Shown here: piece after piece, positions 10,601 through 20,974 of the stretch
Position numbering within the stretch: the first letter of the stretch is position 1
Layout of the letters: each line of letters begins with the position of its first letter
DNA from: Rodentolepis nana
Taxonomy: Eukaryota > Platyhelminthes > Cestoda > Cyclophyllidea > Hymenolepididae
DNA length: 27,614 nucleotides
Assembly: GCA_900617975.1 (NCBI GenBank)
Contig: UZAE01012480.1
Coordinates: forward strand, 1 to 27,614
Direction: 5' to 3'
Notes under the pieces: generated by a model
Seen by the model: the letters and a program-made list of their open reading frames with translations, nothing else
What the model was told of the DNA's origin: nothing
Database searches by the model: none
Made by a program: the position numbers and the translations under genes

Positions 10601-13600
10601 CTAACACTGCCATTATCGTATTTGGTAATTATTCGTATTCTTTATTCGTTCAATTCCTAAATCACCTCTAACGTTTTTCAATACATTTATGTAATGCCTC
10701 TTCTTGTCTTGTTCCGTTATCTATGTCCTACATCTCGAAACCAGATATCTGTTAATCACAAATGTCGCTAGTGACCTTATTTGACCATTTTCTTCCCCTG
10801 TAGGTGTTCGCGGATTTGTCTCCTGAAGAGGCTTTGAAGCGTGCCGAAAAGGAACGCTTGAAAGAGGAAAAGAAGGCAGCTCGTAAAGCTGGTCGTGAGA
10901 AGGCAAAGGCCCAACAGCAACAACAACAACCTCAAGCCTCCGGTGAGGCTTCGGAAAGAAAAAGCGAACAACCTACAGTTCCCCTAACTTCCTCTCCAAT
11001 TACGCCGGAGTCAAATAGCTCACCAGTAAGCAAGCAACAACAACAACGGCAGAATAAAAAGCAGGAGAAGATGGCGGGGGAAAAGTCGCAGAAACAGCCC
11101 CAGCAAAAGAAAGCTCAAAACGAACCAGCTGCCAGTGGCCCTAAGAAACAGACTAGGTCCCATTTTCGTTAAATTTACTTCGTTTTAGTGAACTTATTTA
11201 CTTTTGTGTTTTTTTGTTTCTCTCTGCTAACGATAGCATTCGAGTTCGCATATTTTATTAAGGAGTGCTTCAAAGTTGTTGATGTTTTTTGAGACGCCGT
11301 TTCATTCAGCTGATTCATTTTTTTATAGATGTGTATCCGAAGTATTCGGGAGGGCACGAATTCCGAGGTCCTACCTCTTATTTCATTCTAACGGGGTTGT
11401 AACTCCTTACAGATCGAGCTGCCCAATCTCAAACTTCCTCATCTACTTTTCGTGTGCTCTTCTTCTTCTTTCTATCTTGGAAACATAACTTGCCCGAACT
11501 CTGAATATTGGCACTAGACTTCTAAGCTCCCTTTCGTCTCAAAGTTAATGGGAACGCGAGTCCCAATGTTAGCATTGACCTCTTGCAATAGGTAGCGGTG
11601 ATATCTGAATGGACGCCAATCGAAATTTCTTTAATTAGGAAGAGTAGGAGTTTCTCTGAAAAAAGTGTGGATCAAGAGCTCATTTCCATTTTTCGCTTGG
11701 TTTCATTTAATTAAATCACCTTTTTAAATAATTATTTCACTATCGATACTCAGTCTAATCATCATGACTAATATCCTAAAAGTTCTTTTTAATTGACGCC
11801 TTAAATTGTCTTTAAATTACACTTTATGAAATAACATTAGTGTTCAACGATTACAGCCGGCTTGTTGACAACATTTATTATGACTCACGCTAATAAGTGG
11901 AGTTTCTAAATTAAGAAATTAATACATTGTTTCTCTCGTTTAGACTTGGTATTGAAGCCAAGAAAGAAGAGGACACTGCGGAATGGTACACTCAAGTGAT
12001 CCAGAAGTCGGACATGTTGGAATACTACGATATCTCTGGCTGCTACATTCTTCGTCCATGGAGCCACTTCATATGGGGCCAAATTCAATCTTTCTTCGAT
12101 CTCAAAATATCCGATTTAGGTGTAGAGAACACCTACTTCCCAATGTTCGTATCTAAGGCTGCCTTGGAGAAGGAAAAGGACCATATTGCCGATTTTGCCC
12201 CTGAGGTTTGTTGAATCCATGTAATCTACTGAAACATTGTAAGTAGATTGGTTATATAACTTTATTTTTTTATAGGTTGCTTGGGTCACTCGTTCTGGTT
12301 CATCCGATCTTGCTGAGCCTATCGCTTTGCGTCCAACAAGTGAGACGATCATGTATCCAGCGTTTGCCAAATGGATTCAGTCACATCGTGATTTGCCTCT
12401 TAAGATTAATCAATGGAGTAACATTGTCCGCTGGGAGTTCAAACACCCAACTCCCTTCTTGAGGTTTGTTTCCCATTTACTTACCTCACTTGTTTCAGTA
12501 AATATGGGAATATTAACAGGGGTTGCGTGTTTTATTTCTAGGACCCGGGAGTTCCTCTGGCAAGAGGGCCACACTGCCTATGCCGTTAAGGCTGATGCTG
12601 AAGCCGAGGTTTTGTCGATCTTGGATCTTTATCGAGTTATCTATCATGATCTTTTGGCTGTTCCATGCATTCGAGGTGAGTACGAATGATGTCTTTCATT
12701 TATATTGTTCTTTTAATGTATGGTCAAGCCCTCTGTTTTAAGATATGCTTCTTTTGCTCTGTCTCTTAAAGGATAAAATGTGTAGACCGAAAAGAACAGA
12801 TTATTGGTGCTTTTTATGAACCTATTTTTGTAATAAAAACTGAGTTTAGTTGGGTTTAGATTGCACTGTGAAGTGTAATATGGTCACTTTGACATAGATC
12901 AAAAAAATATATATTGTGGATGCTGAAGCGTTATTTGATTGGCTGCCCGACTAGTCAGTGATTCATCTGAGGAGACTTAATTGCAAAGGAGAAGCTTAAC
13001 ATGTCTTCTACCCAATAAAACTTTAACCCAAGACATCTAAAATTTTAACTTCGTTATTGTCTGAAACAGAATAATTTTGTGGTTGGTAGTTCTTACTCCA
13101 GAATACCGCATTCTATCAATCTTTTTCCCCATTATGCTAAGCTCAGTGTGTGTTAGGAAGCTTTTTGGCATTTGATAGTGATCAATTTTGACAAACTAAC
13201 TTGGCGATATAGTATTCCTACAGACAACAACTGTTAATCAATACCTGACTGTCAGAAATGATTGACTGGACTACAGCACCCACAGTTGGTCCATCTGTGC
13301 TTATGTGCGCAGGTTTGTATAAAGATGCCTCAACGGTTGCCAATCGTCAAGTTGAAACGTTTTGCATCTAAGATTTTTCAGTAAATTTGAATTGCTTCCC
13401 GATCATTTGAGTGACCTGACTTATTCAATTTCTTCTCTGTAACCTCTTTCTGCGTAATTATTTTACCCATGTATTCGCTACTTTCATCCGAATTCGGTTT
13501 GAGTTCAGTCACACGGTTTATGTCTGCGTTAACCTATTAGGCTACTAAAAAAACATTCGTGTTAGTTAATAATAATATTAGGGGTTCCTGATTAGGGCAT

Positions 13601-15773
13601 TATATAGTGGTGTTAACTTTAACAATTTAAGCAGGTTTTACAGAGATAACTTGTATATGGTGTAATTAGTCATTCCTCCACCTCAAATTGGTCAGAACTA
13701 TCGGATCTATCAAAATGTCTCGTTAACTTTTTATCTGTTTTAAAGAGTGAGTCGAAATAAATTTGTTCTTCCTAATTCCCTTATTGAATGCTTCTTTTTC
13801 CGATCTCTACCTTCCCATTTCATTTTTGTACGCTATTTTGAGTGATTTTATTTTCTTTTCCTTAGGACGTAAGACAGAACGCGAGAAATTCCCTGGTGGT
13901 GAATACACTACAACAGTCGAAGTCTACATCGGTGCTTCCGGCCGAGCCATCCAGGGTGCCACCTCCCATCACCTGGGTCAAAACTTCTCTCGTATGTTCG
14001 ACGTCGTTTTCGAGGACCCAGTGACCAAACAACCCCACCATGTCTACCAAAATTCCTGGGGTATTACCACACGTACCATCGGTGTTATGATCATGGTGCA
14101 CTCGGATAACCAGGGTCTGGTTCTGCCCCCACCGGTTGCTAGATACCAAGTTGTTGTGGTACCTTGCGGTATCACTGCCAAGACGACTGATGAAGAACGC
14201 GCAGATTTGCTTGCCAAATCTAAGGCTCTTGTTGAAGGACTCTCAAAGGCTTCTAAGCTCCGAGTCCACCTTGATGATCGTGATCATGTCTCCCCGGGTT
14301 GGAAATTTAATCACTGGGAACTCAAAGGTGTCCCCATGCGTATTGAGGTTGGGTTCAAAGATTTGGCTAAGGGTGAAGTTACTACTGTTATGCGCTACAC
14401 CGGAAACAAGGTTTACTATTTTTACTCTTTCAATTTTCAAATGGGGCGCACTTTTATCGAGTATTTTGTTTTTCTAGTTGGCAATTCCTATGAGCAAAGT
14501 GAATGAGATGGTCCCGGCTATGTTGGACGAGGTGCATAACCTCATGTTGAACAACGCCATCGAAAGTCAGAATGCTCATATTTGTGAGGCAAGCAATATG
14601 AAACAACTTACTGATGCATTGGATAAGAAATGTTTGGTCTTGGCTCCATTCTGTGGGGAGCCAGAATGTGAGGATTTGGTCAAGACGGAGTCTGCTCAGT
14701 AAGTTACCTTTAATATTGATGTGGCTGCATATTAATAAAAAGGTCTAAGAGTGGTGTAGAATTATCTATAAATCAGTAAAGAATTGTTTGAGTTCGTATT
14801 TTCCTATGTTTTGGTGCTGGCTACTTTCACTTTTTTCCAGCTTTACTGAAATCTACTTCACCAAGCGATGTTTGTTTTTTTGCTTTTTAAAGTGTGACTC
14901 TTATCCACCGATAGTTCTAGTTTTCCTTCTAGGCTCTAGCTCACAGGGAAGAAGAAGGCAAACCATGTACTGTTACTCCAAAGTCGTTTCTCAACATTTT
15001 AACAAGACTGTTTACCGTTGTATATCCGTAATATTACTGTATCGATGAAGAGGGAGACTTATTCTGACGAACTGTGCAGATATCCGGGCATGAATGTTAA
15101 TTTAACTTATACCCTTCCGAGTGTTTAGACTCAGCACCTTTATGTTGACGGTCCTATGTCATCTTGTAAGCTCTTGAAGATCCACATATGAGTGTTGAAG
15201 GATATAGAAATGAATTATTTCATCAATATGGGATTTTGTTCATATACTTCCTCCATTAGGTTATACGAGAGTTGTTTTATGGCATGTTAGACTTGTTCTC
15301 GAAACAAGGTTCCTTTCTATACAAACACAATAAGATATTTGTTTGCTCCCTTGTGCTCTAGCTTTGGTTAGACAGGTAATTTGACGGTACGAGTGGCGAG
15401 GTTTTTGCCTCTGGACATCGCAATTAACAAGTGGTAACCCTAATCTTATATTGCAAGCAGGATCTTTGAGCAAGCTCTCCGGTAGAGTAAATCTCAGTTT
15501 TTAAATACCTCTCAAGAAGCGAAGCCTTTTCGATAAGGTCATAATAGAAAACCTTACCTTAACAATGCCTTTATACTTTCTTTTATTCGTTTCAGAAATG
15601 TTGTCGTTGCTCCAGGAGCTCCAGCTATGGGTGCCAAATCGCTTTGTATTCCATTTGAAGGAGAAATTGTTGGTAAGAAGACCGGGCCTTGTGGAAATGG
15701 AGTCCATTGTCTGCGACATCCTCTGTGCTCGAAACCGGCCACTAACTACACTCTCTTTGGGCGTAGCTATTAA
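4237..15773 (+). CDS. EPRS: bifunctional glutamate/proline--tRNA ligase (EPRS), 19 coding exons
   Basis: The cytoplasmic enzyme charges tRNA-Glu (class I, N-terminal half) and tRNA-Pro (class II, C-terminal half); in animals it sits in the multi-synthetase complex. Exons joined here: 4237-4246, 4279-4342, 4381-4420, 4452-4614, 4686-5336, 5411-5582, 6415-6539, 7265-7617, 9139-9345, 9419-9595, 9699-9811, 9889-10045, 10804-11156, 11944-12205, 12276-12463, 12542-12675, 13866-14410, 14478-14698 and 15596-15773. All introns are GT-AG, all phases agree, and the total is 1370 residues. Landmarks: GST-like part ~39-150; HIGH 206-209 in [20 protein letters not shown] 428-432 (KMSKS-type loop); linker ~715-861; ProRS from 862 with RPTSE 968-972, [10 protein letters not shown] 1013-1022, HHLGQNF 1091-1097, motif-3 WGITTR 1121-1126 and the ending YTLFGRSY. 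Human EPRS is about 1512 residues; the difference is the missing WHEP repeats and a shorter N-terminus. The first ATG is the least certain point. Confidence 0.96.
7618..9138 (+). other. EPRS intron 8 (1521 nt)
   Basis: This is the longest EPRS intron. It separates the exon ending ETKQ from the exon starting TPLHPKN, within the passage from the GluRS catalytic core to its anticodon-binding beta-barrels. It contains repeat copy 2 in antisense orientation. The rest shows nothing recognisable. Confidence 0.85.
7950..8279 (-). repeat. SINE-like retroposon family, copy 2, with target-site duplication
   Basis: This copy lies antisense within EPRS intron 8. On the minus strand it begins CACGGGGTGTGCGATAGACT and ends with GCCATTTGAAATAAATAAAT. 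It is closely similar to copy 3 along its whole length, including CCCCCCTGGTTGTCATATTCGA and TGTCTGTCTGCCTCTTTTAC. A 10-bp direct repeat TTTTATTATT flanks it at 7940-7949 and 8280-8289, which fits target-primed retroposition. The tail and the repeat are both A/T-rich, so the boundary at the tail side is uncertain by a few bases. Confidence 0.82.
9633..9666 (+). repeat. 34-bp copy of EPRS exon 9 inside intron 10
   Basis: Intron 10 (9596-9698) contains GTTTTGGCTCCCACTGTCCT followed by a further 14 bases that repeat exon 9 at 9184-9217, with 32 of 34 positions equal. The two differences fall at third codon positions of the exon copy (CTC/CTT and GCC/GCT). In the exon this encodes [11 protein letters not shown]. 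Beyond the 34 bp the similarity fades. The intron copy is not needed for the reading frame, which continues correctly from exon 10 (ending RDSV) to exon 11 (starting SMENYLGD). Confidence 0.85.
10046..10803 (+). other. EPRS intron 12 (758 nt), no hidden WHEP exon seen
   Basis: In other animals the WHEP repeats would be encoded between the flanking exons. I read the plus-strand frames here for the WHEP signature (a QG..VR.LK..KA stretch followed by LL.LK) and found none. The intron is T-rich and otherwise featureless. Confidence 0.7.
10804..11156 (+). other. EPRS linker exon 13: charged Lys/Gln-rich segment replacing WHEP domains
   Basis: This exon encodes residues 745-861, joining GluRS to ProRS. 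It opens with a highly charged probable helix ([20 protein letters not shown]) and has a short poly-Gln tract (six Gln). A Ser/Thr/Pro-rich stretch, a second Gln run and a Lys/Gln-rich tail lead to GPKKQTR, the conserved entry to ProRS. Human EPRS has three WHEP repeats in the corresponding region; none is visible here. Basic helical linkers in tRNA synthetases commonly add non-specific tRNA affinity, so that role is inferred. Confidence 0.8.
11157..11943 (+). other. EPRS intron 13 at the GluRS-linker/ProRS boundary
   Basis: The donor is GTCCCA, a poor match to the usual GTAAGT/GTGAGT. It is nevertheless strongly supported, because the joined product reads [16 protein letters not shown] as in other EPRS proteins. 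If the intron is kept, the frame reaches TAA at 11170-11172 after only four more codons. ATTAAA at 11710-11715 is a possible polyadenylation hexamer within the intron. No other gene or repeat is seen. Confidence 0.75.
12676..13865 (+). other. EPRS intron 16 (1190 nt)
   Basis: This intron separates the exon ending CIR-G from the exon starting [16 protein letters not shown] in the ProRS catalytic core. Its sequence is AT-rich, and I recognise no embedded gene, RNA or repeat copy. Confidence 0.8.
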
Positions 15774-15837
15774 AATTTTCGTGATTGTGTTTAAATCATG
15801 TTGTTAAATTCGATCACACTCTTTTCTTTGAAGGTTT

Positions 15838-15843
15838 AATAAA
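15838..15843 (+). terminator. polyadenylation signal AATAAA of EPRS
   Basis: A canonical AATAAA lies 65 bp after the EPRS stop codon (TAA 15771-15773), followed by a T/G-rich stretch. This implies a short 3' untranslated region of roughly 90 nt. Confidence 0.75.
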
Positions 15844-18800
15844 TGTTTTGATGCTAGTTGTGTGTTTTGTGATGAAAGTAACGTTTTAACCCTTTCAAAT
15901 GGGGGGGGGTATTGATATTTATTCGCAGATCACTCATGGCATGTATTGGGAAGTATGTAATCTGCTTAAGTAGAGTTTGGTATTTTTTCTAATTGATTGA
16001 AATGTTGAATTTTCTAAGCTCCCTGGACAATAATAGTGAAGTTGGAGGTAGAAGCGGCGTCTCTTCGTTGGGATCTACCAGTTGAAAGTTCTAATCATAC
16101 GCTTCAATAGGATCTCTGGGTAGGCCATCTGATAGCCTAAACCGCAATCTTGAAATCTAACTTTTCAAGGTCATTTAGAAAAGGTCATTAATGAATACCT
16201 TGCCTGTCTTAACATTCGTCGTTGCTCCAGCTATGGGTGCCAAGTTAAAATTCATTTTGAAAGAAGAATTGCTGTTGAGACGATTTGCCACTTTTTCAAG
16301 GAAGAGTTACCAAGCGTTTCGATGCTATATGGAATTGTTTGTTTTTTTCTATCGCAGCAACGAGTCACTTAGTAAAATTAACTGTGTTGAAGTTCATTTC
16401 TGACGGTGTTCTATCAATTGTATCACTAGGTTTTCTGCAACGTCCTCCATTCAGGGCAAAGAGACAATACCTCTTTTGGTACATATCGCATAATAAATGC
16501 GTTAACCAAAACCAACTGTGTGATACTGAAGCTTTTTCTCTAAAAGCCCCTTAAAAGTTACCAACTTCGTTTGTGATATGAAAGCGAGGATCAAAAAGGG
16601 GTGAGCAGAGTTTGTTCCAAGAGGATCAACAATGACATGAGGTCTGGAGACCGTGTGTATGCATCACAGAGATGAAGGCAGCTTATTTTTCTCGCGTTTA
16701 CATTAGTGATGGGCTAGTTGGGTAAGGGGGGGGAGGTTGGAAATGTACTTTTGATCTAGACGGTCTGGAAACATGTAGGAATTAATTTGGAATTTGGAGC
16801 GTATTGAAGTTCCTAATGAACTTTGCAGGGCCCACCTAAGGATATCACCGGAGTGTGATCGAGTTCGTTTAGAAATTGGAGAAAATTTTAATAAGTCTGA
16901 GGGTAAACCATTTGAAACTCCCACTCCCTTTCAAAAACCGCACCTTTAAGGAAAGAAAATAAATTATTATACTTTAAACTAGTAACCTAATTTGGTGAGG
17001 TAATGTAAAAATTCCCACGTCAAATAAATCCGTTTATATCTTTCAATCACTGGAGGTGGATGTTTAAATAGCCCCCTCCAACTGAATTCTATACTGTAAT
17101 AAATCAACCCACGCTTTATAAACTTTTCCAAATGGTAAAAATATTTACCGTTTAAATTAACTACCTTCTGGTGCAACTTTTACTTAATCTAGATGAGAGC
17201 ATATGTTTTTATTCAACAGAATCCTTAATTTCAAGCTAAAATTTATTGAAATATCCCACGTTCTTTTGCATAAATTCGGAACTAATGAATGTTCAAGTGA
17301 CTCGACTCGCATTAAAAATAGTTAGTTAAAAGAAAAAACGGCTGTTGGTGTGCTGAAAAAATCAATTTAAGTAGTATGTTGAAGGTTAAAAAGTAGCCAG
17401 ACTGGTTGCATTGAAGTTTGTGTGAAAAGGACATTAGGTCACATAGATTAAAATCACTTGTGCTTCTGGGTGTGCTAACTTAATTAAATATCGCATATCG
17501 CCTTCTTTGGGAGGTGGGGGGGGGGGTGAGAAGGTTTCAGTTTTAGTCAATCCAGATTTTTTTGCATCATGCGCCTTTTAATGGATATGCGATTTTTTCC
17601 TAATTATAAATTTTCGTGGTGAATTCTACTTTATGAAATTAAAGCTAAACTTCATTTCAGATTATTTTTCACGTTTTACCAATTTGACAGATAGGCTGCT
17701 TGGTTAGTCAGATAGTCTACTGAGACAAAATATATCAACTAAAAAATACAGAAACAAGGAGTTTCGATGGCATACTATCAAAAACCGCATCCAACAGAAA
17801 TTTTTAAAAAATGAGGCAGTAAAGTTCATCAAACATTTGATGAAAATCAGAAGGATAAAGTAAGTCTTTGGCAACCATAAAAGAAGGTATAAAAATCCGT
17901 CATTGATCTCCAATAAACTCCGGCGTTAAATTATTTCGGAAATTGAGAACATAGAGCTCAAAAAATTCATGGAAATATACCTGAATTTGCGATCAAAAGA
18001 AACACGTTTCGCCGAATTGCACAGCCGTCAAAGATAACTGCCAAGTCAGTGATCAAGTGCTCGGTTCTCTTGTTGGTACACACCCAGTTACCAGTATAAA
18101 TGATCGCAATGGATAAAGTTGAATTTCTCTAATGAGACGCACTAACGGATCAAACAGTTGTACAGGAAATGTGTTCATTTATCGGGCTTGAACTCGTAGT
18201 TATATCCCACTCTTCAGTCAAATCCTCGTTTTATCATCCTAGTAGAGGTCGTTGAATGTTTTGTTCCTGTGCAGTCAAGGGGTGCTGTCGTCCACTGCCG
18301 ACTTTGGGTAGAGTTGTCACAAGAGATCTCTATATACTCGAGTAAGATAGATAAGAGACGCAAATTATGAGTGGTCATGAAGCCAATACGTGTATTGAGG
18401 ATGTAAATCAGGAAAAGGTAGTACGGAGATTACAATTGGTGAGAGGAGGTGGTCATTTACCGCATTCTCACCACGCTTGCCCTGAGAGGGGGGGGGGAGT
18501 TAACGAATTATGTTCATAACTCCTTTTCCCCTCAATGGCCACACTTAGCTCTCGTTTGACTTCCTTATTGATCCAGTCAGCGTGTGCCTCAGTTTGATTC
18601 AGAAAGCTTGCAGGTCTTCATCAAAAAGTATGTTTCTGGCTTACACTACTCTTAACAGTTGGACATTAGATCTTAAAAGCATGCAATTATAAATTCGTCA
18701 TTCTCCCCAAAAGCTATTCAAGTAAATTAGCTACTTAAGTTTTTAATTTATTCCTCAGACATATAGACCAAAAGTTGTGTAGCTTTATTTGTGATTTTCG

Positions 18801-19002
18801 ATTTCCCCATAGATGAGCTCCAAGACGCTAATTCACTCTCAAAGATTTGTGTTGAAGGGACATATCGATTCATCTGCTTGCGCCTTTACCTCTCCCACCC
18901 TGAGTCTACATTCTTCCATAATTTATCTTTGTAATTTCTTTGAGGAAAAATTCGAAATGTACGTTCATCCATGAACAAAAAATTGTATTGATAATAGCTT
19001 GG
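15844..19002. other. gene-poor stretch between EPRS and repeat copy 3
   Basis: Apart from the exon-19 duplicate, this stretch holds homopolymeric G tracts on the plus strand at 15901-15909 (9 G), 16726-16733 (8 G), 17516-17526 (11 G) and 18488-18497 (10 G). No open frame has recognisable protein similarity, and no RNA gene was found. Confidence 0.6.
16165..16290 (+). pseudogene. degenerate duplicate of the last EPRS exon and adjoining intron
   Basis: About 615 bp after the real exon 19, the sequence GTCGTTGCTCCAGCTATGGG and the following bases repeat the exon segment encoding [18 protein letters not shown]. The copy lacks a 9-bp piece (GGAGCTCCA unit) and has changes that destroy the CIPF motif; it reads VVAPAMGAKLKFILKEELL. 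Similarity also extends upstream into intron sequence (AAGGTCAT-TAGAAAA, compared with AAGGTCATAATAGAAAA before exon 19). It therefore arose by duplication of genomic DNA and not from a spliced transcript. The Cys-rich end and YTLFGRSY are absent, so it is non-functional. Confidence 0.78.
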
Positions 19003-19330
19003 GGGTGTGCGATAGACTTACCTTCACGTGGTGCACCCTGGGCAACGTATACTCATACGGCAAAAAAGTCGATTAACCGGCAGTTGACTTCTGACTTTAA
19101 ACTACCACGACCCCCCTGGTTGTCATATTCGATCCCTTCACTGTACTCACCTTACCTTTTTTTCTACCTTTGTGTCTGTCTGCCTCTTTTACATCTGTGA
19201 ATCGCTCTTCTCTTCCCCACCCCTCGGCTTTCTTCTACTTTGATGAACCTTCCCTCTGTGAATCCCGAAGTCAGCTAAAGGGCTAACGATATGTGTCATA
19301 AAGCCCGCCATTTTAAATAAATAAATAAAT
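19003..19330 (+). repeat. SINE-like retroposon family, copy 3, with target-site duplication
   Basis: This plus-strand copy starts GGGGTGTGCGATAGACTTAC, then TTCACGTGGTGCACCCTGGG, and ends GCCATTTTAAATAAATAAAT. A 10-bp direct repeat AATAGCTTGG flanks it (18993-19002 and 19328-19337), slightly overlapping the tail. This supports insertion by target-primed reverse transcription. A sequence similar to a Pol III B box (ATTCGATCC) lies about 125 nt from the 5' end, which is farther in than in usual tRNA-derived SINEs, so promoter type stays open. An open frame crosses the element, but the three copies do not keep one intact common protein. Confidence 0.82.
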
Positions 19331-19337
19331 AGCTTGG

Positions 19338-20969
19338 ATATTGAGCCTCGGTGGAATTAACTAATTAATCCCACATTGTACTTCGATAAAGTGGTTTGTC
19401 CTCATAGCCATTCGGTGTTAACCGCCTATTTTATCCCCTGTATATTTCCACATGTATTTATGATTTTTTGTATTTTTAAAAAATTGACAAAAAAAAGTAT
19501 CAATGTCATAAATTTTACATCATTTTTTCCCAATTTTCCGCAAGGTAAATAGATTTTAATGTATTTTTAAAATTTAAAATAACAGTTAATGAATTGCGCC
19601 ATTTTTCACGAAGGAAGACAAAGATGCTATATCGGAATGTGGCCTGTGGTAAATTGTTGGAGACCGAAGATGGTCATTTTCTCCTTAATAGGCGTTTGCT
19701 TGCTAAACTGGAATTCTCTCTCCGAATGAAATCATTACCATTAAGTTGGGAAAAAATTGACACCACCAGCCTCTGAAATTCCCTGTGGTTCATTAGGTCA
19801 AATCTTGATTATATGGCTGAAATATAGTACCTTTGCAGTAATATATGGCATCAACAGGCAATAAAACCGTTCAGTTTAAAATGAACACGTTCAGTACTGA
19901 AACAGCTAAACTGGTAGTGACCTGCAGCATTATTATCATTATTAACACTTGACTCCCTCATCCTTGGAAGAAAAATCTTCTTTATAACCGGGTTTAATTA
20001 GGCCCATGGGTACTTAGCCTCAGAATAAAGGAAGAGGAAGAGTATTATCTAACACCGATCTTTTCAGGAACAAGCTAAAGTAAACTCATATTGGACTACA
20101 TAGGTGATAAATTACTGGGCGGCTGATTAACCAATAATTGTAGAGACGGGTTCTTCACAGGTGGTCTTACTTATCTAGGTGAAGGCGTGGGAATCCAATA
20201 ATCAATATTTCTGTGTTTACGAGAGATAAGACTTACGAGCTTCTTCGTATGGACCGAAAGCATTCTATTCGAAATCCCTCATTTTATAAGCTATACTTCT
20301 GTAAATTGATTGTTGCTGACAATTTTTCACTTGCTAACTCCCACCCTCCCCCCTCCCCTCCCTTGTGCAAATTCAATAATATGTGTAAATCTGCTAGTAC
20401 TTCCATAAAAATCCTATTAGCTAGCCTCATCGCTGGTAACAAGGTTTCAGTGTGCCACGTTTCATCAATTAGCCACTGAAAATCTTGAAATGCGTATTCA
20501 AATGAGACTGTCCAGTTGATAAGACGGTCGATTGAACCAAAAAATTCAAAGAAATTTGGAAAAATAAATGAGGCAGAACTTTTATTAATCCTAACGCCGT
20601 TTTGGATTAGCCTACCGTTTGATATCTTTGGAAAAACAATTAGGCCTCTGCATGAAGGTTTTTAAAGCATTTGACTATTAATGCTGACAAGATAGGCTTT
20701 GACAGGTTTATGAGTATAACGGGACTATTTAACTTGAAGGTGAGCACTACACTAATATGCTTGACTTATCCTCAGTAATCTCTAAAACAAGATCCCCCAG
20801 TTTGTAAATGCGCCTACAATTGATTAAGCAACCTCAAACATAGAGAGGAGATATAAGTATGGCATGTTATACGTTTCGATTACTTATCAATCTCACAATT
20901 CGTAAGTGCTCGACAATATTCCTCTCTTTGTGTGGTTTGTTCTACAGATATTGTAAACTCATTTGGCCT
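19338..20969. other. gene-poor stretch, nothing recognised
   Basis: This is AT-rich sequence with a pyrimidine-rich patch at 20340-20364 (CCCTCCCCCCTCCCCTCCC). Short open frames such as 19594-19776 (plus, 60 codons) and 20213-20479 (plus, 88 codons) show no motif I recognise and no splice-linked partner. Confidence 0.55.
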
Positions 20970-20974
20970 GTATG

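Noticed and set aside
10046..11943. Hidden WHEP exons in introns 12 and 13
   Set aside because: No frame shows the helix-turn-helix signature of WHEP domains, and the phases of the known exons already join correctly.
15674..15681. GTAAGAAG inside EPRS exon 19 as a splice donor
   Set aside because: Reading straight through keeps the frame to the conserved YTLFGRSY end, and no suitable acceptor follows before it.
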